Below, piece by piece: positions 4,275 through 5,051 of a stretch of 5,051 nucleotides of DNA. Below the pieces are notes generated by a model. The model was given only the letters and a program-made list of their open reading frames with translations, made no database searches and was not told the DNA's origin. Origin of the DNA: Bacteroidales bacterium (GTDB lineage: Bacteria; Bacteroidota; Bacteroidia; Bacteroidales; UBA4181). The DNA lies in contig JAISDP010000006.1 in assembly GCA_031264715.1 (NCBI GenBank), forward strand, positions 1-5,051, written 5' to 3'. How positions within the stretch are numbered: the first letter of the stretch is position 1; each line of letters begins with the position of its first letter. Both the position numbers and the translations under genes were made by a program.

Positions 4275-5051
4275 CTACAGCCATTTTTCTTTCCGGTACC
4301 AATCCACGCAAGCCTCAATACCCTTGTCGAGATCATATTCGGCCACAAAACCAAGGTCGCGTTGCAACGGTTCCACTTCGCATTTCCAGTTGGTAGCCCG
4401 CATGATCCTGTATTTGTCCCTGTTGAGCGTAGGCGACACGCCGAACCATCCGCCAACAGTATCCAGCGTGCAGGATATCGCCTTGACCAAAAATAGCGGT
4501 ACAGGCAGGTACAAAGCCCAACGGTTCAGGTGTTTCTTCACGATAGCCGCATATTCGCGATTGTCGTATTCCCTGCCGTCGGAAACAAACCATGCTTTAT
4601 GCAGGAATTGCGATTCCAGGGCAAGATACATGACGTTGACCAAGTCGGTAACATAAACGAACGTTAAATGTTGTTTTTTCGTTCCCATGGCTGGTTCCAG
4701 GTGTTTGTTCACCGTTTTCAGGAATACAAAATAATCCTTTTCGCGCGGGCCGTATACACCGGTGGGGCGCAGGAACAGGTAGGGGAAATCTTTCTGCGAC
4801 CTGATAAATTCTTCGGCTTTGAGTTTGCTGATGCCGTATAAAGTATCGGGGTGTGGCGTGTCCGACAACCGGACAGGTTCCAGCGTTTTCGGATCGCCGG
4901 GGCCAAAAGCAGCCATACTGCTCACAAACAGGAATTTTTGCGGTACTGTATCGCTTTCAATCAGCGCTTCGACGAAGTTGCGGGTATAGCCACAGTTTAC
5001 CTTGTCGAAATCCGTTTTCTTGTTGCATTTGGTAACCCCGGCATTGTGAAT
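4275..5051 (-). CDS. NAD(P)-dependent epimerase/dehydratase (extended SDR), N-terminus outside window
   Basis: The frame is open to base 5051, giving 258 visible residues and the natural C-terminus. The N-terminal GxxGxxG nucleotide-binding motif lies outside the window. Visible extended-SDR features, numbered from the first complete codon, are IHNAG (1-5, the strand-4 HNAG/HLAA position), LFVSSMAAFGPG (41-52, containing the catalytic Ser), YGISK (72-76, the catalytic YxxxK) and LRPTGVYGP. The fold is thus a Rossmann NAD(P) domain with a substrate-binding C-terminal part. Substrate is unclear: relatives act on nucleotide sugars, and some resemble 3-beta-hydroxysteroid dehydrogenases. The GTG at 4925 is internal, because the conserved strand before it is in frame. 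The gene ends 3 nt before miaA, so they are probably co-transcribed. Family confident; specific reaction unknown. Confidence 0.88.
   Translation of the reverse strand: MHNAGVTKCNKKTDFDKVNCGYTRNFVEALIESDTVPQKFLFVSSMAAFGPGDPKTLEPVRLSDTPHPDTLYGISKLKAEEFIRSQKDFPYLFLRPTGVYGPREKDYFVFLKTVNKHLEPAMGTKKQHLTFVYVTDLVNVMYLALESQFLHKAWFVSDGREYDNREYAAIVKKHLNRWALYLPVPLFLVKAISCTLDTVGGWFGVSPTLNRDKYRIMRATNWKCEVEPLQRDLGFVAEYDLDKGIEACVDWYRKEKWL

Noticed and set aside
4275..4925. Epimerase starting at GTG 4925
   Set aside because: The frame continues upstream to the window edge with the conserved HNAG strand, so the GTG is an internal Val codon.

Overview
This window reads like a Bacteroidota chromosome, most likely order Bacteroidales. 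The evidence is the gene families, the weak or absent Shine-Dalgarno sequences, AT-rich leaders, and two sites matching the Bacteroidota -7 promoter element TAnnTTTG. Every gene I can support lies on the minus strand, so transcription runs from high to low coordinates. The plus-strand reading frames look like shadows.

The layout, in transcription order, has two blocks. The upstream block (about 5051 to 2326) is tightly packed: a 5'-truncated extended-SDR sugar-nucleotide epimerase/dehydratase-like protein, then after 3 nt a MiaA-type tRNA dimethylallyltransferase, then a radical SAM/SPASM protein whose TTG start overlaps the miaA stop. The last 13 or so MiaA codons and the radical SAM start lie in a degenerate TTCAA/TTGAA repeat.

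The downstream block starts at 2293 with a LolD/MacB-type ABC ATPase that has its own candidate promoter. After a 150-bp AT-rich intergenic region comes a SatD-family protein (827-1513) and a polytopic DUF3307 membrane protein (111-815). DUF3307 overlaps by ATGA the start of an FtsX/MacB-type permease that runs off the window at base 1. The permease is the expected partner of the ATPase, so the SatD-DUF3307 pair sits inside a split ABC operon. Both junctions carry ATGA, so removing the segment would restore a translationally coupled ATPase-permease pair. SatD is also more AT-rich than its neighbours (38% GC in two hand-counted 60-base lines, against 53-57% in lines from miaA and the ATPase).

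The most interesting signal is the SatD-DUF3307 module. SatD retains the spacing and many motifs of a class III nucleotide-cyclase fold: two metal-type Asp residues and the transition-state Arg are present, but the base-selecting residues and the Asn are replaced. It ends in a LuxR/sigma-4-like helix-turn-helix. DUF3307 has several His/Asp pairs spaced i to i+4 within or next to membrane helices, suggesting a membrane metal site. Two near-identical 20-bp palindromes (TATCGG-N8-CCGATA), 29 bp apart, lie where the -33 element of the SatD promoter should be, and the predicted transcript is almost leaderless. My inference is a self-regulated membrane or envelope stress module combining a degenerate cyclase-type sensor/regulator, a membrane metalloprotein and an FtsX-like transporter. 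This is a hypothesis from sequence only.
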